NCBI RefSeq assembly: GCF_001685485.1
Contig: NZ_BDEL01000001.1
Coordinates: forward strand, 372,001 to 436,000
Direction of reading: 5' to 3'
Source of the DNA: Formosa haliotis
GTDB taxonomy: Bacteria > Bacteroidota > Bacteroidia > Flavobacteriales > Flavobacteriaceae
DNA: 64,000 bases
Both the position numbers and the translations under genes were made by a program. Positions 47,472 through 57,051 of the stretch are shown here, one piece after another. Numbering within the stretch: the first letter of the stretch is position 1; each line of letters starts with the position of its first letter. The notes under the pieces are model-generated. The model searched no databases. It was given only the letters and a program-made list of their open reading frames with translations, and was not told the DNA's origin.

Positions 47472-47601
47472 GGATTTGTCCGTTTTAAAACAGGCTAAAA
47501 GGTCGTAAAAATAATTTCCTTAGATACATTCTAAATTCTTACAAAAGTGTTAAATTTTCATAATTTTTCTTTATTTTTACATAAGCAAAAACAATAGTAT
47601 T

Positions 47602-48195
47602 TTGGCAAATCACTTTCTTCCGGATAAAAATTCTAAATGGCTACCAATATCCATCGTAATTTTAGGTAGTATTGTTGGGCTTGGATTGTTTCTAGCTAAA
47701 GAATCGGAAATTGTCTCTTACATGACAGACGACCCTAAAGCTTGTGTTAATTGCCACGTTATGACTTCTGAATATAATAGTTGGATGCATAGTTCGCATA
47801 GAGAGATGGCATCATGTAACGATTGCCATGTCCCTCACGATAATATTGCAAATACCTACTATTTTAAAGCGAAAGATGGTTTGTATCATGCCTCGGTGTT
47901 TACCATGCGTATGGAGCCTCAAGTCATTACAATGAAAGAAGCTTCGGCAGAGGTGGTTCAACAAAATTGTGTACGCTGCCACGAACAACAAATTACAGAC
48001 CCTAAATTATCGAGTTGGGTTGAATCTCATAAGACCAACAGAACAGAGCGCCAATGTTGGAGCTGTCATCAAGAAGTTCCACACGGAAAAGTTCACGGAT
48101 TAAATAGTACAAGATATACCATAGCACCTATTCCAACCGATCAAGAGAAAGATGTTGTTCCTGAATGGTTGAAAAAAGAAATTAAAAATAATTAA
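47602..48195 (+). CDS. nrfH: Cytochrome c nitrite reductase small subunit
   Basis: NrfH is the membrane-anchored quinol dehydrogenase that feeds electrons to NrfA. It has 197 residues with one N-terminal membrane helix (LPISIVILGSIVGLGLFLA). Four haem motifs follow: CVNCH, CNDCH, CVRCH and CWSCH. The only start that includes the usual N-terminus is a TTG at 47602 (ttggcaaat); no in-frame ATG precedes the helix. nrfA follows after 11 bases. Confidence 0.94.
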   Translation: MANHFLPDKNSKWLPISIVILGSIVGLGLFLAKESEIVSYMTDDPKACVNCHVMTSEYNSWMHSSHREMASCNDCHVPHDNIANTYYFKAKDGLYHASVFTMRMEPQVITMKEASAEVVQQNCVRCHEQQITDPKLSSWVESHKTNRTERQCWSCHQEVPHGKVHGLNSTRYTIAPIPTDQEKDVVPEWLKKEIKNN

Positions 48196-48206
48196 ATTGT
48201 AATCAC

Positions 48207-49703
48207 ATGAAAAATTGGATCTTATTTGTCATAACCGCAATAGTAGTTTTTCTACTAGGTATGCTAGCTTCAAGTGTAATTAACAGGAAGAGTGAGGCTA
48301 AATTTGCTTATGTTCCACAGGTTAAAATTTCGGAAAATGAACCTAGGAATGAAATTTGGGGTAAAAATTTCCCAAAAGAATACCAGTCTTACATTCAAAC
48401 TTTAGATACGTCTTTTGCTTCGTTTCAAGGAGGAAGTAAAACGATCGATATGTTAGAGGAAGATCCTAGATTAGTGGTGTTATGGGCTGGTTACGCATTC
48501 TCTAAAGATTACAACCAAGGTCGGGGGCACTACTATGCTGTTGATGATGTAAGAAATATTTTAAGAACCGGTGCACCTAAAGGGGAAGGCGATGGCCCTA
48601 TGCCTGCAACGTGTTGGACTTGTAAAAGTCCAGATGTACCGCGTTTAATGAACGAAAAAGGTGTTGCCGAATTTTATAGCGGAAAATGGGCCGATAAAGG
48701 TAGTGAAATTGTAAACCCTATTGGTTGTGCCGATTGTCATGACTCTAAAGATATGAGCTTACAGATTACAAGACCGGCTTTAGTTGAAGCTTTCGAGAGT
48801 ATGGGGAAAGACATCAACCAAGCCACTCATAACGAAATGCGTTCTTTGGTTTGTGCGCAATGTCACGTAGAGTATTACTTCAATAAAAATTTACCAGGAA
48901 AAGAAGGTGTACCCTATTTAGTATTTCCATGGAAAAATGGAATGTCAGCTGAAAATATGGAAGAATATTACGACGAAATAGAATTTAGCGATTGGACACA
49001 CGAACTAAGTAAAGCACCAATGTTAAAGGCACAACACCCTGGTTACGAAACGTATTTAACAGGTGTACATGCCGACAGAGGAGTGTCTTGTGCGGATTGC
49101 CATATGCCATATAAAACAGAAGGAGGTCAAAAATTTACAGATCACCATATCCAATCACCTTTAAATAATGTAGCCAATTCGTGCCAAGTGTGTCACCGTC
49201 AGGAAGCAGATAAGTTAATCGAGAATGTTTATTCTAGACAAACTAAATCTATGGAGTCGCGTTTAAAACTTGAAGATGCTTTAGTAAAAGCGCATCTAGA
49301 AGCTAAAAAAGCGTGGGATTTAGGTGCTACCGAAGAGCAAATGAAACCTATCTTAATGGATATTCGCCATGCACAATGGCGTTGGGATTATGCAGCAGCA
49401 TCTCATGGTGCATCATTCCATGCCCCTGTAGAAATAGGGCGTGTTATTACTTCAGGATTAAATGTCGCTGCAGATGCGCGTATTAAATTGGCTAGGCTGT
49501 TAGCTTCTTTAGGTTTCGAAGGAGAGTTTGATTACCCAGATATTTCTACTAAGCATAAAGCACAACAATTTATTGGTATCGATTTAGAGAAATTAAAAGC
49601 TGAAAAAGAAGAATTCAAGAAAAATGTCATTCCAGTTTGGTTAGAAACCGCTAAAGAACGCGAAGCTAAAATGGGCGTTGAACAAGTGACAATGAATCAT
49701 TAA
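48207..49703 (+). CDS. nrfA: Ammonia-forming cytochrome c nitrite reductase
   Basis: NrfA reduces nitrite to ammonium with six electrons in the periplasm. The 498-residue protein has an N-terminal signal/anchor (ILFVITAIVVFLLGMLASS). The active-site haem motif is CWTCK (lysine ligand), followed by four regular ones: CADCH, CAQCH, CADCH and CQVCH. VCAQCHVEYYFNK contains the conserved Tyr, and DFTHELSKAP-like (here DWTHELSKAPMLKAQHPGYE) marks the catalytic His region. It forms a complex with NrfH. Confidence 0.97.
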   Translation: MKNWILFVITAIVVFLLGMLASSVINRKSEAKFAYVPQVKISENEPRNEIWGKNFPKEYQSYIQTLDTSFASFQGGSKTIDMLEEDPRLVVLWAGYAFSKDYNQGRGHYYAVDDVRNILRTGAPKGEGDGPMPATCWTCKSPDVPRLMNEKGVAEFYSGKWADKGSEIVNPIGCADCHDSKDMSLQITRPALVEAFESMGKDINQATHNEMRSLVCAQCHVEYYFNKNLPGKEGVPYLVFPWKNGMSAENMEEYYDEIEFSDWTHELSKAPMLKAQHPGYETYLTGVHADRGVSCADCHMPYKTEGGQKFTDHHIQSPLNNVANSCQVCHRQEADKLIENVYSRQTKSMESRLKLEDALVKAHLEAKKAWDLGATEEQMKPILMDIRHAQWRWDYAAASHGASFHAPVEIGRVITSGLNVAADARIKLARLLASLGFEGEFDYPDISTKHKAQQFIGIDLEKLKAEKEEFKKNVIPVWLETAKEREAKMGVEQVTMNH

Positions 49704-49724
49704 AATACACAAGTTACTACTACT

Positions 49725-49759
49725 AAACCTCATGACGATTTGATATTTTCATGAGGTTT
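49725..49759 (+). terminator. Hairpin between nrfA and ccsBA
   Basis: AAACCTCATGA (49725-49735) and TCATGAGGTTT (49749-49759) form a perfect 11-bp stem with a 13-base loop. The sequence that follows (CTCATATAT) has no T run, so it is probably a partial terminator or a processing/stability hairpin rather than a full stop. Confidence 0.55.
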
Positions 49760-49775
49760 CTCATATATACAAACT

Positions 49776-52700
49776 ATGAATAAATTACTCCGAATTCTTT
49801 TTTCACCTGCAATAGCCTTAGTTTTATTACTCATTTTTGCTGTTTCCATGGCAGCAGCTACATTTATAGAAAACGATTTTAGCACGCAAACCGCAAGAAC
49901 ATTAATTTATAATGCTTGGTGGTTCGAAATGGTCATGCTGTTACTATCTCTAAATTTTATTGCAAATATTTTCAAATATAAATTATACCGTAAAGGTAAA
50001 ATTCCGGTATTACTATTTCATATCGCTTTTGTTATTATCATTATTGGTGCAGCAATTACCCGTTTTACTGCTTACGAGGGGATCATGAGGATTAGAGAAG
50101 GAGCAACATCTAACACCATTGTTTCCGATAGAAATTTTATTCAATTGCATGCAAGCACAGATAGTACAGTCGCATTAAATGCCAAAAAAGAAATCTATTT
50201 TTCGCCGTTAAAGGATAATAGTTTCACGCTTGAAGAAAGTCTTCAAGACCATGACATTGAAGTGTCGTTTAAAGATTTTATTGCCGATGCTAAATTAGAT
50301 TTAAAAGAAGTTGAAACCGGTGGTGAAAATATTTTACAAATTGTAGTCTCTGAAGGTGAAGGTAGAGAAAATCGTTTACTAAAGAAAGGGGATGTTACAC
50401 GAGTAGGGATGCACCGTCATGAAATTACATTTGATAATGAATTACCTGAAGCCTTAAACATTAGGGAAGGTGTAAATGGCTTAGAAATTAAAGCACCTCA
50501 CGACTTAAGCTTTTTTATTATGGCCGAAGAGAAAGCTGGAAGTTTAACTCCAAACGTTTGGCATCCTATGACGCTAAGAACGCTTTATCGTATGGGAGAT
50601 ATAGCTGTTGTTCCTATGGTGCATCATAAAAGTGCTGCTATGGGTTGGGTAACAGGTTCTGAAAAACCAAAAGATAATAAGGATAATATTGATGACATTG
50701 TTGTGCTAGATGTAACGGTCGATGGGAAAACCGAAGAAATGGAATTGTTATATCGCCATGGTTTTCTACCCATTGCAGAAACAAAAACTATTAATGGAGT
50801 TAACGTTACTGTGTCTTACGGTGCAACTCCAATCCTAACGCCTTTTACCATAAAGTTAGATGATTTTGAATTAGAACGTTATCCAGGTTCTACCAGTCCG
50901 TCATCATATTCCAGTGATATTACAGTTGAAAACAAAGCTAAAAACGAAGCCTTTTCGTATAAAATTTATATGAATAACGTTTTAGATTATGGTGGTTACA
51001 GGTTTTTTCAAGCGTCTTATGATACCGATGAGAAAGGAACTGTTTTAGCTGTAAATCATGATATGCCAGGTACTATAGTAACGTATATCGGTTATTTTTT
51101 AATGAGTCTTGGGATGCTTTGGACATTATTCGGAAAAGGGTCGCGTTTTGCCTTAATTCAGCGAAAATTGAAGAAATTGAAAAAACAAAAGGTAATAACA
51201 GCCTTGCTTTTATTGTGTACATTAAGTGTAATGCAAGCTAATAATATCGATAAAAAAACAGATAGTCTTGCAAAAACACAAATTATAGATAAACACCATG
51301 CCTCGTTATTTGGTCGATTAATGGTACAGGATTTAGACGGACGGATAAAGCCTATTAATTCTTTAGCTTCAGAATTTTTAAGAAAAATTTCACGACGCCC
51401 GTATTATAAATCAGAAAGTGTACGATTAGATGCCAATCAAACATTCTTAGCTTTACATGCTAATCCCGAGGTTTGGTCACTAATTCCATTAATAAAAATA
51501 GACCCAGAAAAGGGTGGGACGATCTATAAAGATCTGGAACAAACTTCCGATCATTTAGTGGCTTTTAGTCAGTTTATTAAAAATGATGGCGACTATTTAT
51601 TAGAACAAGCTGTTGCCGAAGCGAATACTAAAAAACCAGCCGAGCGCAGTGAATTCGATAAAGAAATGCTTAAAGTAGACGAGCGATTCAATATTTTATA
51701 CAATGTGTTTTCTGGTAACTATTTAAAAATTTTTCCGCTTAAAGACGATCCTACAAAAACATGGTATAGTTATTCGCACGATTTTAAAAATTTCTCTGCT
51801 GAAGATGCCGATTTTGCAAAAGGCATTTTACCGATATATTTTAGAGATATTTATAATGCGAAATCAAGTGGAGATTGGGTACCTGCAGAAAACGATTTAG
51901 CTTATATCAAGAAATATCAAGAAGTGCTTGCCCCAGAAATAATGCCAAGTAGTCAACACCTAGAAGCAGAATTATGGTATAACGAGCTAAATGCTTATTT
52001 CTGGTTGTTTCAAGCCTATTGGACTCTTGGATTTGTTTTACTTGTAATAGCCATTTCTCGAATTTTTTCAACAAAAAAATACATCAATACCATATTTAAT
52101 GTGTTGGTTGTTATTACGCTGGTCGCCTTTATTATACATACCGGAAACTTGGCTTTACGTTGGTATGTGGCCCAACATGCGCCTTGGAGTAACGGTTACG
52201 AAATGATTACGTTTGTGGCGTGGTCCATTATGTTATTTGGTATTATTTTTTATAAAAAATCTGATTTTGCTTTACCCTTAGCTACACTATTTGCGGGAAC
52301 CTTATTATTTGTAAGTTATTTAGATTGGCTTAGTCCAGAAATCACCAATTTAATGCCTGTACTTAAATCGTATTGGTTAAAAATTCATGTAGCCACAATT
52401 ATTAGTAGTTATGCGCCTTTAGCATTATCGGCCTTATTAGGATTTATGGCCATGTTACTTATAATTTTTAAAACTAAAAAGAATGCAGAACAAATAGATA
52501 TTAGAATAAAAGAATTGACTTATATCAATGAGCTTTCCATGACCATAGGATTATTTGTTTTATCTATAGGAACCTTTTTAGGAGGTGTTTGGGCAAATGA
52601 ATCTTGGGGACGCTATTGGGCTTGGGATCCAAAGGAAACTTGGGCGTTAATAAGTATAATCGTGTATGCCATCGTTTTACACTTACATTTTGTTCCAAAA

Positions 52701-52931
52701 CTTAATAACCGCTATGTTTTAAATATGGTGAGTGTTTTTGCCTTTTTCTCGATTATAATGACCTCATTTGGAGTAAATTATTATTTATCGGGTTTACATT
52801 CTTATGCGACCGGAGATCCTGTACCAATTCCAAAATTTGTATATGTTTTAGTAGCCATAGTTTGTATTATTAGTGTTGTGGCTTATTTTAAATACAATAG
52901 TTTTAGAGCCAAATCTAAAAGTAAAAACTAG
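49776..52931 (+). CDS. ccsBA: CcsBA-type cytochrome c synthase (ResB-ResC fusion)
   Basis: A 1051-residue fused system II haem lyase. The N-terminal ResB part has three membrane helices (LFSPAIALVLLLIFAVSMAA; VLLFHIAFVIIIIGAAITRF) and a large periplasmic domain, then a fourth helix near residue 440. After a long periplasmic linker (about 475-720) the CcsA part has several helices. Its haem-binding WWD-like motif is WGRYWAWDPKETW, with conserved His residues around it (LRWYVAQHAPWSNGYE). Placement behind nrfHA mirrors nrfI of Wolinella, whose product attaches haem to the CxxCK motif. Confidence 0.95.
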   Translation: MNKLLRILFSPAIALVLLLIFAVSMAAATFIENDFSTQTARTLIYNAWWFEMVMLLLSLNFIANIFKYKLYRKGKIPVLLFHIAFVIIIIGAAITRFTAYEGIMRIREGATSNTIVSDRNFIQLHASTDSTVALNAKKEIYFSPLKDNSFTLEESLQDHDIEVSFKDFIADAKLDLKEVETGGENILQIVVSEGEGRENRLLKKGDVTRVGMHRHEITFDNELPEALNIREGVNGLEIKAPHDLSFFIMAEEKAGSLTPNVWHPMTLRTLYRMGDIAVVPMVHHKSAAMGWVTGSEKPKDNKDNIDDIVVLDVTVDGKTEEMELLYRHGFLPIAETKTINGVNVTVSYGATPILTPFTIKLDDFELERYPGSTSPSSYSSDITVENKAKNEAFSYKIYMNNVLDYGGYRFFQASYDTDEKGTVLAVNHDMPGTIVTYIGYFLMSLGMLWTLFGKGSRFALIQRKLKKLKKQKVITALLLLCTLSVMQANNIDKKTDSLAKTQIIDKHHASLFGRLMVQDLDGRIKPINSLASEFLRKISRRPYYKSESVRLDANQTFLALHANPEVWSLIPLIKIDPEKGGTIYKDLEQTSDHLVAFSQFIKNDGDYLLEQAVAEANTKKPAERSEFDKEMLKVDERFNILYNVFSGNYLKIFPLKDDPTKTWYSYSHDFKNFSAEDADFAKGILPIYFRDIYNAKSSGDWVPAENDLAYIKKYQEVLAPEIMPSSQHLEAELWYNELNAYFWLFQAYWTLGFVLLVIAISRIFSTKKYINTIFNVLVVITLVAFIIHTGNLALRWYVAQHAPWSNGYEMITFVAWSIMLFGIIFYKKSDFALPLATLFAGTLLFVSYLDWLSPEITNLMPVLKSYWLKIHVATIISSYAPLALSALLGFMAMLLIIFKTKKNAEQIDIRIKELTYINELSMTIGLFVLSIGTFLGGVWANESWGRYWAWDPKETWALISIIVYAIVLHLHFVPKLNNRYVLNMVSVFAFFSIIMTSFGVNYYLSGLHSYATGDPVPIPKFVYVLVAIVCIISVVAYFKYNSFRAKSKSKN

Positions 52932-53121
52932 TCTGAAACTTAAAATATAAATAAGTTAGAACGCTCATAATTAGCAAGTTATTTTTGCTGATTAGGTTTG
53001 TATAAAAATGATTTTCAACCAATTAAAGGTCTAATTAAATCTATTCTGATAATTTATTAGGAAATATGCACAAAAACCCTAGAAAAGGCCTTATTTTTGC
53101 ATTCCTTAAATGTTATTATCA

Positions 53122-54675
53122 ATGTCAGTTACAGCTACAGAATTAGCAGAAAGAAACGCCGGAAAAGATTTATATAGTTACCAACGTGGAGCCATAAACA
53201 AAATATTTAAATGTTTTGAAGAAGCACCAGAAGACTATCATTTATTATATCAATTACCAACCGGAGGTGGGAAAACTGTAATCTTTTCTGAAATTGTTAG
53301 ACAATACCTAAAACATCATAATAAAAAGGTGCTTGTAATGACGCACCGTATCGAATTATGTAAACAAACTTCGGGAATGTTAACCGAGTTTGGAGTGTCT
53401 AATAAAGTGATTCACAGTAAAGCAAACCTCGACGACCAAGCCGATTACAGTTGCTTTGTTGCCATGGTTGAAACCTTAAATAACAGGTTAAATGATGACA
53501 AACTAGATATTTCTGATATCGGTTTAGTTATTATTGATGAGGCCCACTATAACTCCTTTACTAAACTGTTTAAATTTTTTGAAAAATCATTCATTTTAGG
53601 GGTTACAGCGACGCCTTTAAGTTCGAATATTAAATTACCAATGAATGATAACTACAACGAATTAATCGTTGGAGAATCTATTCAATCCTTAATAGAAAAC
53701 GAATTTTTGGCACGCGCAGAAGTTTACTCTTACAATGTAGGGTTAACCTCTTTAGTTGTTGGAGCCAATGGTGATTATACCGTAAAATCGTCTGAAGATT
53801 TATATACCAATAGCGATATGCTTGGTAAATTAATTCAGGCTTACGAAGAGCGTTCAAAAGGTAAGAAAACCTTAATCTTTAATAATGGTATTAATACCTC
53901 GCTTCATGTGTACGATACCTTTAGGGCGGCAGGATATCCTGTGGCACACCTGGACAATACAAATACCAAAAAAGAGCGTAAAAAAATATTAAAATGGTTT
54001 AAAGAAACTCCAGATGCGATCCTTACTTCTGTAAGTATTTTAACGACAGGTTTCGATGAGCCAACGGTAGATTCTATTATTCTTAACCGTGCCACAAAAT
54101 CACTAACATTATATTACCAAATGATTGGTCGTGGATCTCGTATTTTAAAAAATAAATCGACATTTAATGTAATTGATTTAGGAAATAACTTCCATCGTTT
54201 TGGCCCTTGGGGAGCAGATTTAGATTGGCAAAAAATATTTAGATCTCCAAACTTCTATTTGGATGGTATTTTAAGTGATGACGAATTAGAAGAGAATTTT
54301 AGATATGAAATGCCTGACGATTTACGTGCAGAATTTAAAAAATCTAATTCGGTGTACTTCGATGTTAAAAAGACCTATATAGATTCTATAAGAAAAGGAG
54401 AATCGTCAAAAGTGGTTTTAGAACGTTCTATCCGTCATCATGCTTATATCTGTACAGAAAATAGTGAAGATATGTATGATGCCTTGGCATTGGCGAAATT
54501 ATTGGGCGATGATATAGATTACAGAATTCAACGTTATACCAAATGCATAAGTAAAAGTACATTCAATTTTGTAGAATGGTTACGCGACGATTACCGAAAA
54601 AAATTAAGAGCTTATATTCGTGAGAATTTTGATGAGTTGTTTGAAGAAATTAACGGATTTCCACCAGAAGATTAG
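53122..54675 (+). CDS. DEAD/DEAH-box superfamily 2 helicase
   Basis: A 517-residue helicase. Motif Q-like YSYQRGAINKIF, motif I QLPTGGGKTVIFSE, motif II VIIDEAHYNSF, motif III GVTATPL and motif VI YQMIGRGSRILKN are all present. It belongs to the broad Ssl2/RadD-like group of DNA-type SF2 helicases. The C-terminal 150 residues are specific and unrecognised. I choose ATG 53122 (MSVTATELAE); ATG 53110 adds four residues. Its function is not established. Confidence 0.92.
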   Translation: MSVTATELAERNAGKDLYSYQRGAINKIFKCFEEAPEDYHLLYQLPTGGGKTVIFSEIVRQYLKHHNKKVLVMTHRIELCKQTSGMLTEFGVSNKVIHSKANLDDQADYSCFVAMVETLNNRLNDDKLDISDIGLVIIDEAHYNSFTKLFKFFEKSFILGVTATPLSSNIKLPMNDNYNELIVGESIQSLIENEFLARAEVYSYNVGLTSLVVGANGDYTVKSSEDLYTNSDMLGKLIQAYEERSKGKKTLIFNNGINTSLHVYDTFRAAGYPVAHLDNTNTKKERKKILKWFKETPDAILTSVSILTTGFDEPTVDSIILNRATKSLTLYYQMIGRGSRILKNKSTFNVIDLGNNFHRFGPWGADLDWQKIFRSPNFYLDGILSDDELEENFRYEMPDDLRAEFKKSNSVYFDVKKTYIDSIRKGESSKVVLERSIRHHAYICTENSEDMYDALALAKLLGDDIDYRIQRYTKCISKSTFNFVEWLRDDYRKKLRAYIRENFDELFEEINGFPPED

Positions 54676-54786
54676 AATTAGATTTTAGATTGTTGCGCTC
54701 TTTTAAGATAACTATTAGATTTCTTATAATGTGCACAATGTTACTCTGAATTTATTCCCGAATGATGCGAAATTTAAAACATAAAA

Positions 54787-54825
54787 AAAAACGGCTATTC
54801 AATTTAAAACTGAATAGCCGTTTTT
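54787..54825. terminator. Bidirectional terminator between helicase and rlmF
   Basis: AAAAACGGCTATTCA (54787-54801) and TGAATAGCCGTTTTT (54811-54825) are perfectly complementary over 15 positions with a 9-base loop. A and T tracts flank both sides, so it serves both convergent genes. Confidence 0.93.
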
Positions 54826-54841
54826 AGTTACTTCCTTTTTT

Positions 54842-55714
54842 TTATTCTGTAGCTTCAGGGAACGTCCAAGCCAAAATTCTACTCTTTTTATTTCCTTGCT
54901 CCATAGATATTGTTTTATGGGTCGCTTTTAGCTTATCTAGTTGCTTCTTTAGTTTACTTAGATTTTCTTGTTTAGACACTAAAGTTGTAAACCATTTCAC
55001 CTGACCTTTAAAAGCAACACTTTGCTTAATCATACGTTTTATAAATAAAGCTTCACCACCGTTACACCACAATTCATGTGCTTGACCGCTAAAATTTAAT
55101 TCTACAGGCCCCGCTTTTTTAAGGTTCTTTAATTTTGTTTTGGTTGTACGTGTCGCTTCTTCTTCCGAAGCAAAAAATGGAGGATTACACATGGTAAATG
55201 TAAACTGCTCATCAGGTTTGATTATACCTTCAAAAATATTTGCAGGTGTAGACTGATGTCTTATATCTATTTTTTTAAGCAATTCAGGAGTTAAACTCAC
55301 ATTGTGTTTAGCACTTTCCACAGCATCTTTACTAGTATCGCAACCCACCATGTTCCAATCGTAAATTTGTACTCCTAAAATAGGGTAGATGGTATTAGCA
55401 CCCACACCAACATCTAATCCTTTAACCTGTTCGGAAAGGTTTTCAACATGCAATATATCATGAATATGATGAATATAATCGGCACGACCAGGAATAGGAG
55501 GACACAAATAGCCTTTAGGAATTCTCCAATCGCGTAGCCCATAATCGGCTAAAAAAATAGCTTTATTAAGATGAAAAACAGATTCACTTTTAGCAAAGTC
55601 GATGGTTCTTTTTTGTGTCAACGGACTAGTAAAAACGAAAGAATTTAACTTTGGATGAGCAAGAATTAACGCATCAAAATCGTACGATTTTTTATGCTTA
55701 TTTTTAGAATGCAT
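54842..55714 (-). CDS. rlmF: 23S rRNA (adenine(1618)-N6)-methyltransferase
   Basis: A 290-residue SAM-dependent N6-adenine methyltransferase. The SAM-binding motif I is LDVGVGANTIYPILG. The catalytic motif is FTMCNPPFFASEEEA (NPPF). YDFDALILAHPKLNSFV at the N-terminus and GGEALFIKRMIKQS also match RlmF. I start it at ATG 55714 (MHSKNKHKK); an in-frame ATG at 55756 adds 14 residues overlapping the divergent promoter region. Confidence 0.94.
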   Translation of the reverse strand: MHSKNKHKKSYDFDALILAHPKLNSFVFTSPLTQKRTIDFAKSESVFHLNKAIFLADYGLRDWRIPKGYLCPPIPGRADYIHHIHDILHVENLSEQVKGLDVGVGANTIYPILGVQIYDWNMVGCDTSKDAVESAKHNVSLTPELLKKIDIRHQSTPANIFEGIIKPDEQFTFTMCNPPFFASEEEATRTTKTKLKNLKKAGPVELNFSGQAHELWCNGGEALFIKRMIKQSVAFKGQVKWFTTLVSKQENLSKLKKQLDKLKATHKTISMEQGNKKSRILAWTFPEATE

Positions 55715-55798
55715 AGTTTTTATTTGTCGCAAAGATAGACTAAAATACAGCAACAATTCAGAAAACCATTTTTGTGTTAAAACACGCTTTAAATACTT

Positions 55799-55806
55799 TA
55801 CCTTTG
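55799..55806 (+). promoter_or_regulatory. -7 box of the DEAD-box helicase gene
   Basis: TACCTTTG is a full match to TAnnTTTG and lies 18 bases before the ATG at 55825, which implies a very short leader. A TTG at 55772-55774 is somewhat farther away than usual for a -33 element. Confidence 0.45.
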
Positions 55807-55824
55807 CAAGCAGAAATATATATT

Positions 55825-56943
55825 ATGGCAACATTTAAACATTTAGGCGTTAAGCCCGAATTTGTAAAGTCTTTAAAGGAATTAAACATTAAATTCCCTA
55901 CAGAAATTCAAGAAAAAGCAATTCCTGTTTTATTACAATCTCAAACCGATTTTATCGGATTGGCACAAACAGGTACTGGAAAAACCGCAGCTTTTGGATT
56001 GCCAATGCTTCAAAACATAAAGTCAGATTCAAATCATGTTCAAGCTTTAATTTTAGCGCCAACTCGAGAGTTAGTACAACAAATAAAAAAGCAACTCTTT
56101 AAATTCACAAAGTATTGCGACAATAAGATTTTTGTTGAAGGTGTTTATGGTGGCGAAAAAATAGATATTCAAATTAAGAACTTAAAGCGTACAACTCATG
56201 TTATAGTAGCAACTCCTGGGCGATTAAACGATTTGTTAGACAGAAAAGTCATTGATATCCGTAAGGTGAACACCGTAATTTTAGATGAGGCCGACGAAAT
56301 GTTAAGCATGGGGTTTAAAGATGCCTTAACCAAAATTCTTACACATACACCAGGGTCTAAGCAAACTTGGCTGTTTTCTGCAACCATCCCTTCGGGAATT
56401 CAACAAATTATAGAGCAATACATGTCGCCAAAAGCGGTTCGTGTTGTGGTAAATAAAAATGAATTGGTGAATGCGAACATTTCACATAGCTATATTACGA
56501 CGACTATAGAACAAAAGCAAAATGCCATTGAGAGTATTTTGGAAGCTAGACCAGACGATCGAGGGATTATTTTTTGCAGAACAAAAGCAGGAACACAAAG
56601 TTTAACAGAAGCTTTAAAAGACGAAGGTTTTTCGGTGGAAGCTCTAGAAGGGGATATGCAACAACGCGATCGTGAAAAGGTAATGCGTGCTTTTAAGAAA
56701 GGAAATTTACAAGTTTTAATTTCTACCGATGTTTCTGCCCGAGGTATAGATGTTAACGATTTAGCCTTTGTTATACATCATCAGTTACCAGAACATTTAG
56801 AATATTATACCCATAGAAGCGGAAGAACAGCACGTGCAGGAAAAACAGGTCAATCTATAGCTTTAATTCTGGGGGGTGAGTTAAAACGCATTCATGAAAT
56901 AAACAAAGCCTTAGGTATTAAATTTAAAGAGATTTCAATTTAA
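55825..56943 (+). CDS. DEAD-box RNA helicase
   Basis: A 372-residue DEAD-box protein with all core motifs: Q motif FPTEIQEKAIPVLLQ, motif I AQTGTGKTAAFGLP, Ia APTRELVQQIKK, II VILDEADEMLSMG, III LFSATIP, V ISTDVSARGIDV and VI HRSGRTARAGKTG. There is no long C-terminal extension, so its RNA target is not evident. The start at 55825 (MATFKHLGVKPEF) is the family-like one; an upstream ATG at 55774 precedes the likely promoter and is unlikely. Confidence 0.95.
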   Translation: MATFKHLGVKPEFVKSLKELNIKFPTEIQEKAIPVLLQSQTDFIGLAQTGTGKTAAFGLPMLQNIKSDSNHVQALILAPTRELVQQIKKQLFKFTKYCDNKIFVEGVYGGEKIDIQIKNLKRTTHVIVATPGRLNDLLDRKVIDIRKVNTVILDEADEMLSMGFKDALTKILTHTPGSKQTWLFSATIPSGIQQIIEQYMSPKAVRVVVNKNELVNANISHSYITTTIEQKQNAIESILEARPDDRGIIFCRTKAGTQSLTEALKDEGFSVEALEGDMQQRDREKVMRAFKKGNLQVLISTDVSARGIDVNDLAFVIHHQLPEHLEYYTHRSGRTARAGKTGQSIALILGGELKRIHEINKALGIKFKEISI

Positions 56944-56965
56944 TACACTAATTATAATAAATAAA

Positions 56966-57023
56966 GTGGCCGACTAGCATGTGTTAAACGTATTATTTTA
57001 ACTTTCTAGTGGGCCACTTTTTT
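56966..57023. terminator. Terminator between DEAD-box helicase and DJ-1 gene
   Basis: GTGGCCGACTAG (56966-56977) pairs with CTAGTGGGCCAC (57006-57017) with one mismatch. A second inner stem GTTAAA/TTTAAC sits in the loop, and TTTTTT follows the outer stem. It would end the plus-strand gene and may also serve the convergent operon. Confidence 0.85.
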
Positions 57024-57051
57024 GGTTATATTTTATATTTAAAACTACCTA

